Notes: a model not told the origin generated them from the letters alone. A stretch of DNA of 64,000 nt from Lophius americanus (GCA_037951165.1 JBBDHG010000043.1:2292501-2356500); one strand, 5' to 3'; counted from the stretch's first letter, positions 35,690-47,912 are shown. A program made the numbers and translations.

Positions 35690-35835
35690 AATACAGCATC
35701 TTAGAAAACATTGAGACCAATGAGACCAACTTCATGTGTCCGAAGACGCAGTGACGTGATTGAACGGGGCTGGTACTGATCAGGTCCTTGAATGTCTAAT
35801 CCAGCTGCCACCAGTTATAAATTGAATTTAACTCT
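35690..35835 (-). mobile_element. Tc1-like transposon end (family II)
   Basis: GTGATTGAACGGGGCTGGTA followed by CTGATCAGGTCCTTGAATGT and CTAATCCAGCTGCCACCAGT matches the outer region beyond the transposase start of family II, also seen at 46210-46260. The transposase is not recognisable here. Confidence 0.5.
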
Positions 35836-37800
35836 GCGGGGGAAACATACTTTATAATTGGATTATTTTAATTAATAATAAGTAACATTTAAGTAACATT
35901 TTTGGTTAGATAAATACTAGCACTGTGCATTTACCCATGATGCATTAGTTTTCTGGACATTTTGTTTGTAGATTGACCCAGTTTAGTATGAGAAAAACCG
36001 GATTGGAGGAGTTCTATCCTTTTTTCACAGCAGTTCAGATTCTGATAGATTTAAGACAAATCTAGGGAAACCTGAGGAAAGCTGGAGGGAGGGAAGAGCA
36101 GGGGGAACTGTGGGAGTGATGTCGCTAGCAAATATAGAACATTGGTATGTGTTGTAGGGAACAGCTAAGGTCAACAACAGAGCCCTGCATTGATTCCGCA
36201 TATGCGGTAAGGTCAAAAACTATCATGGGACCTTTGCCCCTGGGCACTTTCCAATCATTCCGCTTCTCATAATCAGTGGAAAAGTTGTCTGCTTCTCACA
36301 GTTTAATGACCACTCATTTCTGCAGCCATCACAGTGTCCTCCTCACACCCTCTGCTCGATGCCACGTACGAGTGATCTAATGTGAATTCGCTTTGACGCT
36401 GCTCCGAGCACAACTGGAAATTTAAGCTGCCCTGCTGCAGGACTGATTCACTATGAATTGACATGCTAGAAAACCCAGAAGTCTTTTCACTGACATGCCT
36501 TTTAAAGCACAAGTGTCCCTCTAAGAACCTGCTGAGCGTCTCAGGATTTTTGCAAAAAAAAAAAAAAAAACTGATCTTTTTGTGAAGCAGCATTCAGTGA
36601 ATGTTGTGGAATGTTAAAGTCTGTACAGGAATGAAACCTTCTTTTAATGTAGAAAACATGCTTTTCTTGATTTTCTTGGATGTGCGTACAGTCAGTTGGG
36701 AACTAATTATGATGGCCTCTTTCTGCACACAACACTCAGCTGATAAACTCCAGAGGCCATGTGAAGATGACTTAGTGGGTCAAACGCAGCCTGCAGTTAT
36801 CGCATATAGTGAGAGAGATGCAGCATCTCACACACGCACACACGCACATACACGCATGCACGCGCACGCACGCACACGCACGCACAAAGTGGAAACAGAC
36901 GGCTCTAAAAATAAACCGACTGAAATATTTAACTTACTGACCCAGAAAACAGCCTGAGTGTAATGTTTGCACAGGCAGAGGACACGACGACAGCAGAGCC
37001 ATGATATCATTAGGTCTGCTAATAAAAGGCAGATACGTGCAGCTCTGTTTGCCTCAGATCAATGCCTGAAAAACACGTTTGAATCAAACACGTCTGCCAC
37101 AGTTGTTTACCGGGTTATGAAACGACTCAATCTTTTTCTGTTTGTATTGGTGGGTTCTGTCCTGACTTTGCTCTGACACGGATATGTCAGCCGTTCGGCA
37201 CCACGCGCCGTGAATCAGAGATGCATAAATCCCTCAAATATTTAGACTCCGAAATATAATCAGCAGGTTCTGATCATTCTGAGCCTCATTTGGTTAGTCT
37301 ATCAGATTCGCCGGATGAGTTTTGACACATCTTTTTAGTACGGACACCAGCAAAATACCTCTTATATGGGAAACTGCATTTTCCCTTCCTTTCTTTAAAG
37401 GTGTGATCCGTCACTTTAAGTTCGTTTAAAAACTTTCTGTCCTGGTTAAAGTTCTGGATGTGAACGTGTTTTTAAACTGCTAATAGAATCTCATCTGATT
37501 TTAATCATCTTTTAGGAGGGGGGGAAAAAAACGAGTCCAACTCAAGTGCCCTTAAAAGAGAAGTAAATGATTTTACAGATTTTTGTCAGACAACAAACAT
37601 CAGAAGTTATTATCAGGGATCTTTCTTGGGGTAACTGTTTATTTAAAAATGCCTCAAATGAGTTTAAACTTTTTTTTAAATACTGACCAAACAAAACTTA
37701 TCTACTTTTCAAATACAACATCTAAGTGCCTGGACCTTTCAGCGATCACCGTCAACAGGGTTCTGAGATTGGATCTGTGTCTCAATACAAATAGCAGGTT
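35836..37800. other. Intergenic DNA, no gene recognised
   Basis: An A17-type run lies near 36554. A CA tract with many CG steps (ACGCACGCAC) lies at 36828-36886. The remainder is unique. Confidence 0.4.
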
Positions 37801-37805
37801 AATAA

Positions 37806-37806
<1 letters not shown>

Positions 37807-37868
<62 letters not shown>
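37807..37868. repeat. (CT)n microsatellite, 31 copies
   Basis: Pure CT run; the purine/pyrimidine strand asymmetry could allow triplex formation. Confidence 0.97.
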
Positions 37869-37869
<1 letters not shown>

Positions 37870-37873
<4 letters not shown>

Positions 37874-38505
37874 ATGCCTCTCCTCAGCAACTGAAAAAAT
37901 AAACTAAAAATGTGGTCTTAGTTTTGGAATCAAGACATTTTCCTGTTGCTACCTTTACCAGAAATGTGAATAATTACTTGCCATTTCTTGTTCATGCCTG
38001 AATTGGATGTTCTGCCTTGTCCATCTGTCGACCTATCCACTGGATTCATCACCATTCTTGATCTTCTTCCATCTTATCAGCTCAGCCACATGCTTCGGAA
38101 ATGCAATGGAAGATATTATCTTCATTCGGAGGACTTCTTCCAACTGTCTGTCCCCAAAGTTTATATTGAATTTAAGTTTGCTACTCCCTCTGCTTAGAAT
38201 CAGCTCATATATATACACTCACATCCGGCTGAAGATGTCTGAATCGACTCTCGAATACGACCCTGCTTGTTCGATGATGTTCGATGGTCTGCTAATAAAT
38301 CCGATCTTTGATATTTAATGTTTTTTTCCTAATTCAATTTCCTTGCGAACGGTTATTTGAGCGGTATTTCAGTGTGTTTGTAACCCTGACCCCTCATGCA
38401 GCTGCCGGTCTGGACCAGGAAAAGGTGAAGGATTTTTCAAACAGAAAAGGTGTGATAATGAGTTTATTCTCAAGTCTTTGGCGCTCAGACTCTTTGGGGA
38501 GATTG
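37870..38505. other. Unique intergenic DNA
   Basis: No gene or recognised repeat. Confidence 0.35.
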
Positions 38506-38514
38506 TGATCAAAG

Positions 38515-38835
38515 AGTCTCTGCCCCGAGCAGCAGTGTGGAATATCCCCCATCTGGAGCCTGGTTACAGGTGGTGGTGGCGGCTGATGACTCTGCTGAGG
38601 CTAATAAATGATGAGGCTCATGGACTGGTGGAGACGGGGAGGTGGAGGTTGCACTAACCAGCAGCCTGCAAGAACTAGATGTCTGGAGAGAGAGTCATAT
38701 CTAAGGACAGCAGCTGATGGTTATGCTAATCCCTCAGGTGAGACACAGTGATGGATGAGGCTATCAATTAATGCCCCAGGCCGAGCAGCAGGTAATTAAG
38801 ACCGAGCATGTGGGAAAGGTGAGGAAGATCAACTG
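38515..38835. promoter_or_regulatory. Candidate conserved non-coding block
   Basis: A unique, repeat-free segment with homeodomain-type cores (TCAATTAATG at 38764-38773, GTAATTAAG at 38792-38800) and several GATGAGG/CTGATG words. It has no coding signal. Regulatory function is inference. Confidence 0.3.
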
Positions 38836-39385
38836 TGGCCCTAGTGCGCCAGAGGATAGTCTTTCTGATTGAGCTTTTCCAAGATCTCCATTTGGGAATA
38901 GAAACATCTGACATCCTACAGAAATACCCACAACATCTCATTTTTTGCTACGTTGAATACAACTTAAGTTCCATGTGTCATCTGACAGATATTGAATTAT
39001 TTTATATTTGGACCAGATCGGAGGTCAACCAACAACACGTTACCATCCGCAGAGCGCAACCTGAACGGACAAGATCCGCGTGTTGAACCATTAAATGATT
39101 TTTAAAACAATTCTTAAAGGTGCATCAATGTGATCGTCAGGGGAAAAGTTCATTAGAAGAATCAAATCAAATGAAGTGAGAGTCAAAGTTCCTCAGCGAC
39201 CCCTCAGATACCTTTCTTAGCTCGTGGTGGTTTGACAACGAGGACATGATGATTGCCGCGGCGCCCCGTCCTGCTTCGGGCTAAACAGTCATGTCCATAT
39301 TCAGCGCTGATATTGGCCTTTAACCCCCGGCCCAGATGCCATTACCATTTCAGAGTCACACCCGACGTCCGTGCGGGTGCACAAC
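38836..39385. other. Unique intergenic DNA
   Basis: No gene recognised. Confidence 0.35.
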
Positions 39386-39389
39386 ACCA

Positions 39390-40020
39390 TCAATATTAAT
39401 GTTCTGTGACTGGGGCGGCTTTGGAAGAACTTTCTCCCACATCAATATTGATGGTGTCCCTATACATTGGAGTCGGGCCCCTCTTTAAGGATTTATAAGA
39501 GGAACGATTGTGGGGGGCTGGGGTCCGTATGTGAAAGAGGCCAAGGCCATTTTTTTTGGTCAGCACCTCAATGATGTACATTTTCCTGCTGTTCAGAGCA
39601 ATTTCCGTGGGAGAGGGGTCACTCCAACCCGACGCTTGATGAGATCTGAGGGGAGAAGAGTTGCGCAGGGACGGATCCAATTCCCCTGCAACGCTTTGCT
39701 GGAGATGATAGTTATGGAAAAATGAACGTTTCATTTCAGGGGATCTGCGAATGCTAAATGGGGGTCTGTTGATTCTGGAAATGGTGGTATTGCTTTTGGG
39801 ACATCTTTGCAAGCGGCCCAATGCCGGGCCACACACAGAGACACAGATCCGATTCATTACAATATTAGCTTTGGAGATGCATTGCTCCATATATCAAGTG
39901 TCAGGAGGGCGTGCTCGGGAAAGAGTTTCATGCATGACTCTTTTGTCATGCAGTCAGATATAAATCATACAGAGAAAAACAAGAGGAAATTAATGACACT
40001 CCAAATGAACTCCGGCTCGG
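39390..40020. promoter_or_regulatory. Unique block, possible conserved non-coding element
   Basis: Unique sequence free of repeats. It holds the longest non-repetitive open frame outside nr2f5 (164 codons, minus, 39396-39890), but that frame resembles no family I know and its residue mix is not protein-like. A non-coding conserved element is an alternative reading. Confidence 0.2.
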
Positions 40021-40179
40021 TCTTGTTTTCATAAAACATTTGCAAAGCCTACACTGCTAGTGGAGATTTTCAGCTGCTTTGGTCATGCTAGATAAAACAG
40101 TACGAGTTACAAAAGCCTCGTAAAAAGGAAGATAGGGATTCTGGATGTCTTTTAAAGCCGTGATATGGCAGAAGGAAAA

Positions 40180-40860
40180 CTAGGCCTATGCTGTCGTCCC
40201 ACACGGCGAGGGTATAGCCCTGAAAAGCCCCCAAACGCCTGCGTTGTATAAGCAAAATACTCCTGGCGAGGCAACTTTATTGGTATAGTACATTTCAGCA
40301 TCAGGGCAAAGTGTAAAATAACATTAAAACATATTTAAAACAGTTATAAAACAATATGAAAGATTACTTTTTTTTTGAAAAAAGCTTTAAAAATACATGA
40401 ATGAATGAATGAATGAATAGATTACAGCTAGAATAGAAGAAGGTCAGCCGTCAGTTTTCAGACATAATACAGGGTTTTCTTAAACACTACCGTATAGGAA
40501 AGACAGAAATAAGAATAATATTCTAATTTAAAGATTTAACTCCTCAAATTAAATGACTCATTAATAATCTGAAATAGTCCACATTGACTCGATCTAATTA
40601 ATCGGGCCGATTTCGACATAATCAGACACATGGTTGGAAAGTAACGATGAAAAAGCTTTGCCCCTCAAGTGGAAAAAAATATATGAAAATATGATATTTA
40701 AAAGCTAGATCTTCATTCATATGCACCAAATTCGGACTAAATCGAAACAATAGTTGAGAAATGATGGTCCGAAACTTTCTGAGATAAGGCTCCTGCCTAG
40801 TGGAGGACACATGCAATCAATCCAGTTCTTCCACGCACTCTGGGTCACGGTGGTATAAAG
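40180..40860 (+). repeat. Unclassified dispersed repeat 'X', copy F, interrupted
   Basis: Starts GGCCTATGCTGTCGTCCCAC, GGCGAGGGTATAGCCCTG and CCTGCGTTGTATAAGC (40185-40255). After an interruption it resumes with GATTTCGACATAATCAGAC, ATGCACCAAATTCGGAC, AGTTGAGAAATGATGG, GGCTCCTGCCTAGTGGAG and CAATCCAGTTCTTCC (40605-40830). Confidence 0.75.
40265..40345 (-). mobile_element. LINE tail inside repeat X
   Basis: GGCAACTTTATTGGTATAGT, ACATTTCAGCATCAGGGC and AAAGTGTAAAATAACATTA match the minus-strand form of a common fish LINE tail (TTTATTTGTATAGCACATTTC). It interrupts copy F. Confidence 0.55.
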
Positions 40861-43780
40861 TTAAGGTTCTGCAGAACGGTCATTGTATGGATGACAGTTC
40901 CATAAAATCGCAGACTTTTCATGGATGTATTAAAATGATCACTCGAATGAAACCGATGTTCTGAACTTCATGCGTGGGCGGGACAAAATCTGGACAGAAC
41001 TTCACGGTCTGAGACGTGAAGCTAATGCAAAAACACTTCTAACTTGCCTTGTGTCTAACGGACATCAGGGGGCGGGTCCACTGGTCTCACAAAGAGGTCC
41101 GATTGGATTTGACTGATCATCTGGTCTGATTTATTACTTCTTGAATCAGTTCTCTGAGTGGGTTCATGGTCTCACTGTCGAGATCAGAGTTTCTCACCTC
41201 TGCATGATGTTTAATTTATAAATTATGGTCCTATTTAAAAGTGAAGAACAAGAAGTTTACTGGCTGCCACGCCCCGTCCTCGTCAGCTCCGTTTTAGTCA
41301 TCAAAGGTGGAATAAAAAGCAACAATGACAATAGATTTAATTTCTTTTTCTGTTATCTCTACCTAAAATATCATGTTTTTCATCGCTGTTGGTTTGTTTT
41401 TCAGCAGAGAGGCACAAAACTACTTGACAGAATTCCATAAACTTTGGAAAGGGAAGTTGGGCTGATGTGGATTAATGGCCAGATCCAGAATTTACCCTAT
41501 TATTTTTTTGTTGACATTGCAAGATTAGGCGTTTTAGACTGAAGGTTTTGCATCAATTGGGCATAAAATGTCTTGATAATTACCATAAAACTGAATGGAA
41601 GAGCGAGACAATGCAAGTGTGATTCCATATTGTAGTGGAGGGTTTCCATGGTTTGGAAGTGATTTCACGGCGGTCACACTAACATCGGTGCATTCAGGCG
41701 CAGTTAAATGTCTTTCTTTTTCTTTTTTTTGCTTGATAAATGACAGAACAGTTAAATGAAAAATGTAATTCACATCTTTTCGCGTCCTGAAAAGCTCCAC
41801 ATTCCCCCTCACAGACGTGCATTTGAATGTTCTGGCTCCGTGGTCGCTCTGTTTAACATTTAGATAGAACAACAGCCTCATCACACCTCCTGAGATAATT
41901 GATCCCTCAAACAGCAGACTCTGTCGGTGTCGGGCTTCACCTTCTCTCCGGACAGCTGAGAACAAACATGATGCAGAACAGAGAGCCTCCAACCAGACAA
42001 GGTCACCGGTACCGGTGTCCAACCCCCCCACCTCAGACCCTCCAATTCACTTAATACCCCGCTAGGTCCTGATGGAGAGTCAGTAAGTGGGACCTCTTTG
42101 GGGGAGACAAAGAGTGACCTCAATTCAATCTGACATCCCACCTATCGATCTGGGCGACCTCAGAGATGGACATGCGGCGCGCCCTCGGACGGCTCACGTC
42201 CACATTTGGCAACCAGACAGAACATCTCGTTTTATTAACAGAACCCCTGCACATATCTCTCTCTATGCATCGCACCCGGCTCTCCCGGTGCCGTCCTCCT
42301 CCCACCAGAGCCATTGTTCATCTTCGGTGGGGCCCTTCGTCTAAATTGAGAGTGTGTCATAACAAATGGAGGAGGTGTCCGCCTTAAATGCAAGTGACTG
42401 GCGCTCATGTCGTCGCTGTCAGAGGAGCAACTCCTGTGTTTGTGACGCGGGACTGTGACATAGAGCCGGGACAATTACTGTCAGAGCACACGGGTGATGA
42501 ATCTGCTGCCTTATTGGGTTTGTCATCTCGACCTCTGGCGGGGGGCCGGATTGCTTTGGTCGCCTGCTTGCAGACGGTTCAGACGTTTACCGGTTTCATA
42601 CCGCATGTGCAAATATACTGCATATATATATAATATAATAGCTGTCAGGTGGTTCTGGAGAAGACCTCTGGTGTCAGGTGGGGCAGAAAGGATGTCAAGC
42701 CTTCAGAACCTTCTGGATAAAACTGTCTTTGAGCTGGAGTTGTTTTGTCGCTGCTTTTTTCGTCTTTGTTTTTATTATATTATATTATATTAATCAAATA
42801 TTTTTGAATTTATACAAAAAATTCCGCATATCGGCTAAGAAATTCTTGATTGGATAGAATTATTAAGTCATTGGGAAAAAGATTACCTATTTTTGAGCAT
42901 TTAAGCATGAGTAATTAAATTATTTAAGGTGGACTTACTAAATAGTAAAATTAGTATTCCTTATTCTTTCTTTAATATTAATTTTAGATCAATGCATGGA
43001 TTCCTAAATCTGACTATCTTTTTCGCTCAATGCAAGAAAATGCGATATTAATATATATAGAGAGTATAATATGATATTTGGCTTCTTCTAGTATTGCGGT
43101 TTTTGCAGTGTAGACCAGACTTTGGTCGTCTTAACATTAATAATGTGAATTCCAAAGCATCAGCTGTTCTTAAAAATAAATGAACCGACTTTCGTCATTC
43201 TATAAAATTCTTAAACCGATATCTTTAAAGTGGTTTTAATCTTTAAAAAAAGGAAAACAACTGATTCCTCTGCTGGAATATTATGCAAAACTATTATTTT
43301 ACCTATTTGTCAGTTAGGTCGTGCTTCAGACAAAGATTTGAAGATTTATTTTTTCTTAAAATGAAACTACCTTAAGGAAAACATGCTGGCGACAAAAGTG
43401 TCACAAATTGTTTCTATGCAATGGAAAGCTCTTTATGCTGCTTTAATATTAATTTTAAACAAGAAACGTGCGAATTTTGTTCATTTTTTGATTGTTTTAT
43501 GTTACTAAACTAACAATTTTACAGTTTAAAAAAAAGTGCTGCATGCTCTGGTTGATCTGGTCTTTTTTTTCTCCTCCACAACTTTCCTTTAAGAAGAAAT
43601 GGGTTATATCGGATAAAATCCTCTTTTTCTTTTAGATTTTAACTCCAATTAAATTAAACTTCTCGTTCTTCTCCGCTGTGAAAGGATTCTGTTAAACATG
43701 TCTGACAGAGGATAACGTCATCATGAGTCGTAGAGAAACATGGGGAGAAACAATCAAACCTCAGAAACCAATTTTCACCT
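40861..43780. other. Intergenic DNA, no gene recognised
   Basis: 42060-42620 is unique and GC-richer than its surroundings and could hold regulatory sequence. 42740-43700 is AT-rich. No coding exon was seen. Confidence 0.35.
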
Positions 43781-43784
43781 CCTG

Positions 43785-44105
43785 TGATACGGAATCATGG
43801 CTGATTCTCAGCTTCGTAAATAAACACAGGTTGTAACAGCCAGGCAAGGAGTCTGGATTCTGTAACCTCATGTCCGCCTATAATAATAACCACATAATTG
43901 CGATATGCAAAGTAATTCACCCGCAAAGAACTAACATGTAATTGCTGCATCTGGTTCTGATATTTACTGTCTCTATTTTGCATCCTGAAGCTGCGCGTGT
44001 CGCTTTTATGGTTTATGCTGAGCCCAGTGTTTGCCATAAATGGCAGGTGTGCAAAATTGAGGTGCAAAAGTAATTCAGCTCCTGCCATTCAAAGGAGCCG
44101 TGTCA
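43785..44105. promoter_or_regulatory. Candidate conserved non-coding block with POU-like site
   Basis: Unique, repeat-free sequence containing ATGCAAAGTAATT at 43904-43916 (octamer-like ATGCAAA beside a TAATT core), ATAATTGCG, and further AAGTAATTCA words near 44068. It has no coding signal. The match is motif-level only. Confidence 0.3.
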
Positions 44106-44117
44106 GTTTGATTTACC

Positions 44118-44205
44118 TCCACACATAAACACGCACACACACAAACACACCCGCGCACACATGCACACACGTGCACACATGCACACACATGCACACGTGC
44201 ACTTT
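44118..44205. repeat. Degenerate CA repeat with CG and TG variants
   Basis: Words such as ACACATGCACACACGTGCAC repeat; ACGTGCAC/GTGCACAC segments are self-complementary. Confidence 0.9.
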
Positions 44206-44348
44206 TGGGTCACATGTGTTTTTTATATTCATATCGCAGAGGAAAGGGAAAAAAAATGCGCCTCCAAAATGGAGGTTGCGGGGTCATGGTTTTTGGCCAG
44301 GAGTGACAGCTCTGAAATGAAGGCATAAGTCAAACGGCTACTCTTGAT

Positions 44349-44363
44349 ACACACACACACACG

Positions 44364-44404
<41 letters not shown>
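44349..44404. repeat. (CA)n microsatellite
   Basis: CA run with two CG interruptions. It faces the TG-rich block starting at 44526, forming a large imperfect inverted repeat. Confidence 0.95.
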
Positions 44405-44406
<2 letters not shown>

Positions 44407-44525
44407 GTTGGGGTAGGGTGGCGGTAGGCGGTCAGGATAGAAGATGGGGATTGAGGGATTGGGGGAGGTAGTTAAAGAAGGGGGGGTTTGGTCTAAGGGG
44501 CACAAGGTTACTGTGGTGGGGGTAT

Positions 44526-44562
<37 letters not shown>

Positions 44563-45052
44563 ATGTGTGTGTTTGTACATGTATGTGTGTGAGGTCTGTG
44601 TGTGTGTATGTTTGTGTGTGTATTTGTGTGAGGTGTGTGTGAGTGTTTTTGTCTGTGTGTGAGTGTGTGCTATTTGGGCGTATATGTTTGTGAGTGTGTA
44701 TTTGTGTGGGGTGTGTTTTTTGGGTACGTGTGTTTGTGTGTGTGTGTTTTTTGTAGGTTTCTGTGGGTATTTGTGTGAGTTGTGTGTTTTTGTGTATGTA
44801 GATGTCTGTGTATGTAGATGTGTGTGTATGTGTGTGAAGTCTGTGTGGCGGGTCAGGTGTGTGTTTTTGTGTGTGTGTGTGTGTGTTTTTGTCTTTGTGT
44901 GTGTAGGTGTGTGTTTTAGTCTGTGTGTTTGTGTGTGTTTGTCTGCGTGTTTGTGTGTGTTTGTCTGTGTGTATGTGTGTGTGATTTTGTCTGTCTGTTT
45001 GTGTGTTTTTGTCTGTGTGTGTATGTGTGTGTGTATGCGTGTGTGTGAGGTT
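44526..45052. repeat. TG-rich interrupted repeat, about 530 bp
   Basis: TG dinucleotide with GAGG, TTTTTG, TATG and TCTG interruptions, like 24027-25170 but less regular. Open frames through it are compositional. Confidence 0.95.
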
Positions 45053-45228
45053 AGAGGGAGGGAACATGATCATGTTGGAGCGTCCAAACACACCACAGGT
45101 TTGCGTGTGTGGTTAAATGTTCCTGTTCCTCCGTTCTTTCCTTTAGTGGATAACTGACTGATATTCATCTAAACACGGACACACACCTTGTTACACACTC
45201 TGAGGCTAAAGTTCAAAGATCATGTGTG

Positions 45229-45260
<32 letters not shown>

Positions 45261-45680
45261 TACACACACACACACACACACTCATCACAGTGTTTGTTTT
45301 CCTTCTGTCACACACCATACGGGTCAGTATCAACATTTGGGTCGCATCCCAACGTGAGTGCGAGGGGAAATGCCCCCCCATGTGTTTAAAATCATCGATC
45401 GATTGAAGGTTTTGATTGACACATGTCTCTTTTCCTCACCGAATGAAAGTGCTCTTTGAAAAAAGAAATAAACACATTTACACAGAAGGAAGAAAAATGA
45501 ATCATTATTGATCTCCGGTGTCTGTAGACAGACAAATATTTATATCCAAACTCACAGAGTTCAACACAACCTGACCCCGACACGTCGACACCGCTGTCAC
45601 ACCACATCAGGTTAAACCGTGTGGATGTCCAAACAACATTTTAGAATAAAAGGAAGGTAACTTGAGTGAAAAGAAGTTCT
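45053..45680. other. Intergenic DNA with (CT)n(CA)n
   Basis: A CT run at about 45230-45250 joins a CA run to 45282. No gene was recognised. Confidence 0.45.
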
Positions 45681-46265
45681 TCACACATCAGTACATCGCT
45701 CTACCTCCTTCAGGCTTGACTCTAAAGGTTTGATGTTGTTCTTGTGGAAGGCTGTGTTGGGTTCACAGCAGATATTTACAACATTAGACCCATCAGTCCA
45801 GAGAAGATTCCCTCTGAGGGTCATCAAGACGTGCTGGGGCAAAACTCAGACCAACATGGTTGATCTTTACGGTTAACATTGGCTTTCTCCCATGATGCCA
45901 TTCCCCCAGTGAATTTGGAATAGTGGAGCCATGAACTCTGACCTTTGGTGAGTTCCTTTGAAGTTGTCTTTGGGTCTTTTGTTCTTGGAGGTCTTTGAAG
46001 CATCTAAGACTTTTGTGAAGGTCCGCTGCTGTTGCAGGTCTTCTTCATGTTAATGACTTGGATCACTGTGGGTCTGTGGGCCTTCTTACACATCTCTCTG
46101 GAATTCCCTTTGATTTTGGCATAGACAGATAGATAGATAGCCTTTATTAGTCCCACAATGGGGAAATAACAATGGGAAAGGCATAGTGTGCTGCAGGTGA
46201 GACGTGATGATGTTATTGAACAGGGCTGGTATTGATCCGGTCTGGGTGGATCCGGTCATGCTTCG
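45680..46265 (-). mobile_element. Tc1-like transposon remnant (family II), N-terminal part
   Basis: The plus strand carries antisense transposase blocks in order: ACCCATCAGTCCAGAGAAGA, GGTCATCAAGACGTGCTGGG, TCCCATGATGCCATT, GTGGAGCCATGAACTCTGAC and CTCTGGAATTCCCTTTGAT. On the minus strand the presumed start reads MPKSKGIPE, as in Tc1-like proteins that begin MPKSKEI. The outer part continues at 46187-46260 (TGTGCTGCAGGTGAGACG, TTGAACAGGGCTGGTATTGA). The frame is broken. A 55-bp LINE tail splits the element just upstream of the start codon. Confidence 0.75.
46125..46179 (-). mobile_element. 55-bp LINE tail with 7-bp target site duplication
   Basis: Flanked by GGCATAG at 46118-46124 and again at 46180-46186. 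On the minus strand the insert ends GTGGGACTAATAAAGGC plus CTATCTATCTATC, the fish LINE 3' tail. Removing it and one GGCATAG restores the Tc1-like sequence, which proves the order of events. Confidence 0.85.
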
Positions 46266-46940
46266 ACCAATTATTAATGCAGTATGCTAGTTTTATTAGA
46301 TTTAGTTAATCTGGGAGCAATTTTGTTTTTCTACACACTTTTGATTTATGGTATAAAAATTATAAAAATTATATGGTATATATGGTGTATAAAATTATCA
46401 TTTAATGTCAACATTCTGCATTTATTCTGGTTTAGTTTTGTTTTGTGTAGTTTTAGATACAAATAAAAGGAAGCAACCGAGGGTGGACCCCAGACTCTTT
46501 TACAGCTGGATTGGACAACAGGCATTTTACAGTTGTTTCTTTTCAATAAAATGTCTAATGTATGGATGTGTAGCGGCGGTATTTCACCCCGGTAGTCTAC
46601 ATGATCTCTCAGACAGCGGCTGGTATCTGCAGCCGCTGCCATCGTTCTCAGTGTAAGCAGAACATCTCCGCCGCGGACCTCAGGCTATGAAGGCCGGGTG
46701 TCTCTTGACGCAGGTACTTCCCTCTGCAGTCAAAGTTCATGACGATTGAATTTCCCGCAACTTGCTGCTCATCGTGTGACATCACTACCAGAGACGCCAC
46801 AGAGACGGAGACGAGACAAGAGATGATCTCATCGTTTCCCCTGTTTATAGAGCTAGCCAATTTTCTGTGGAGCTGCATAATGAGTTGATGCTGCTTATGC
46901 TGCTTATGCTGTTTATGCCTAGTTTGGTATCCGCAGCCTT
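46266..46940. other. Intergenic DNA, possible coding-like stretch
   Basis: On the minus strand 46660-46800 reads SHDEQQVAGNSIVMNFDC and GKYLRQETPGLHSLRSAAEM, which looks somewhat protein-like. I recognise no family, and there are no clear splice sites. Treat as unassigned. Confidence 0.2.
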
Positions 46941-46944
46941 ATTG

Positions 46945-47285
46945 GTTGGTGTACAGGCCATAATATTATGCACACTGTCAGTTGTATTCACTTTAATACT
47001 GATTATCTTGTGATAACGGCTCTTGCGAGTCTGTGGGAACCAGGAAACATGGGGCGTAAGTCAAGAAGTGACTGACGGTGACATGGGCCAAACTGTAGTC
47101 CGTACACAACTGGGATAGATCTCCGAACTCCAGGTGTTTAGGGGCGTTCCCAGTTCGCAGGGGTTAGTAGCAAATCAGACGAAAGACGATCTACCGGTTA
47201 GGTAGAGACATGGTCATGGGCGCTCAAGCCTCACTGAATGTCTGACCCACAAATAAGAGCTATGTGTATTAAATTTTTTTCAAAA
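46945..47285 (+). mobile_element. Tc1-like transposon remnant (family I)
   Basis: The left end GTGTACAGGCCATAATATTA is a decayed family I terminal repeat. GATTATCTTGTGATAACGGC, GAAACATGGGGCGTAAGTC, ATGGGCCAAACTGTAGTC and GACATGGTCATGGGCGCTCA match the leader and first third of transposase. AATGCTGGTTCTGAT-like sequence at 47290-47305 may extend it. Frames are broken. Confidence 0.7.
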
Positions 47286-47429
47286 AGTTCATGCTGGTTC
47301 TGATCACAAGGCTGTGCAACAACAGAGAGCATCATGGAACTGTTTTGGCAGTAAAAAAGTCGACCTGAACAATGCTCAGGCAAGTGGTTTTAAAGTTATG
47401 GCTGATCCTTGTACTTCATATGCGGCCGA

Positions 47430-47775
47430 TTCTTCATGTGGATGTGATTACTCAAAAAGTTTCATTACTCAAAAACAATTCCACGGATCCTTTTCGGATT
47501 TTATAACCCATAGATCTTAGTGTGAGGAAGAACTGGAGTGTTTTTGGGGAAAGGTCGGTTGTAAGTCGGACCAACCGTTAAGACATTATGGCCTGAAAAC
47601 ATCTGGAGATAATTTTAGTGACTAAGGGGATATTTTTTTAATAAAAAAAACTTATTTTTTTTAATTAAAAACTGTTTTTTGGCCATAATTTCACATTTAG
47701 TTTGAAAAGTTCAATCGGGGGGGGATTACTTGTACGACCCAGGAGAATGGGGGTTTCTGGGGAATATACCCTAGG
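47430..47775 (-). repeat. Unclassified dispersed repeat 'X', copy G
   Basis: In inverse orientation: GATCTTAGTGTGAGGAAGAA, CTGGAGTGTTTTTGGGG, AAAGGTCGGTTGTA, GGACCAACCGTTAAGACATT and ATGGCC. It then has a T/A-rich middle, TTGGCCATAATTTCACATT, and ends GTTCAATCGGGGGGGGATTA, CTTGTACGACCCAGG. Confidence 0.7.
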
Positions 47776-47876
47776 CCTGGTTACATATGAACTTTTCAAA
47801 TTGCATACAAAACAGCCGAAAATATTCCGTGAACAACAGAATTTTATTTCAGTAATGGATAATCCATATTTTCAAA

Positions 47877-47877
<1 letters not shown>

Positions 47878-47912
<35 letters not shown>
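47878..47912. repeat. A35 homopolymer
   Basis: Uninterrupted run of 35 A. It might be a retroposed poly(A) tail, but no recognisable processed transcript lies upstream. Confidence 0.95.

Noticed and set aside
39396..39890. 164-codon open frame on the minus strand as a gene
   Set aside because: No recognised family, unusual residue mix, no splice or poly(A) context; likely chance in a GC-balanced block.
47878..47912. A35 as poly(A) tail of a processed pseudogene
   Set aside because: Upstream sequence does not read as a transcript of any gene I know and no flanking duplication was found.
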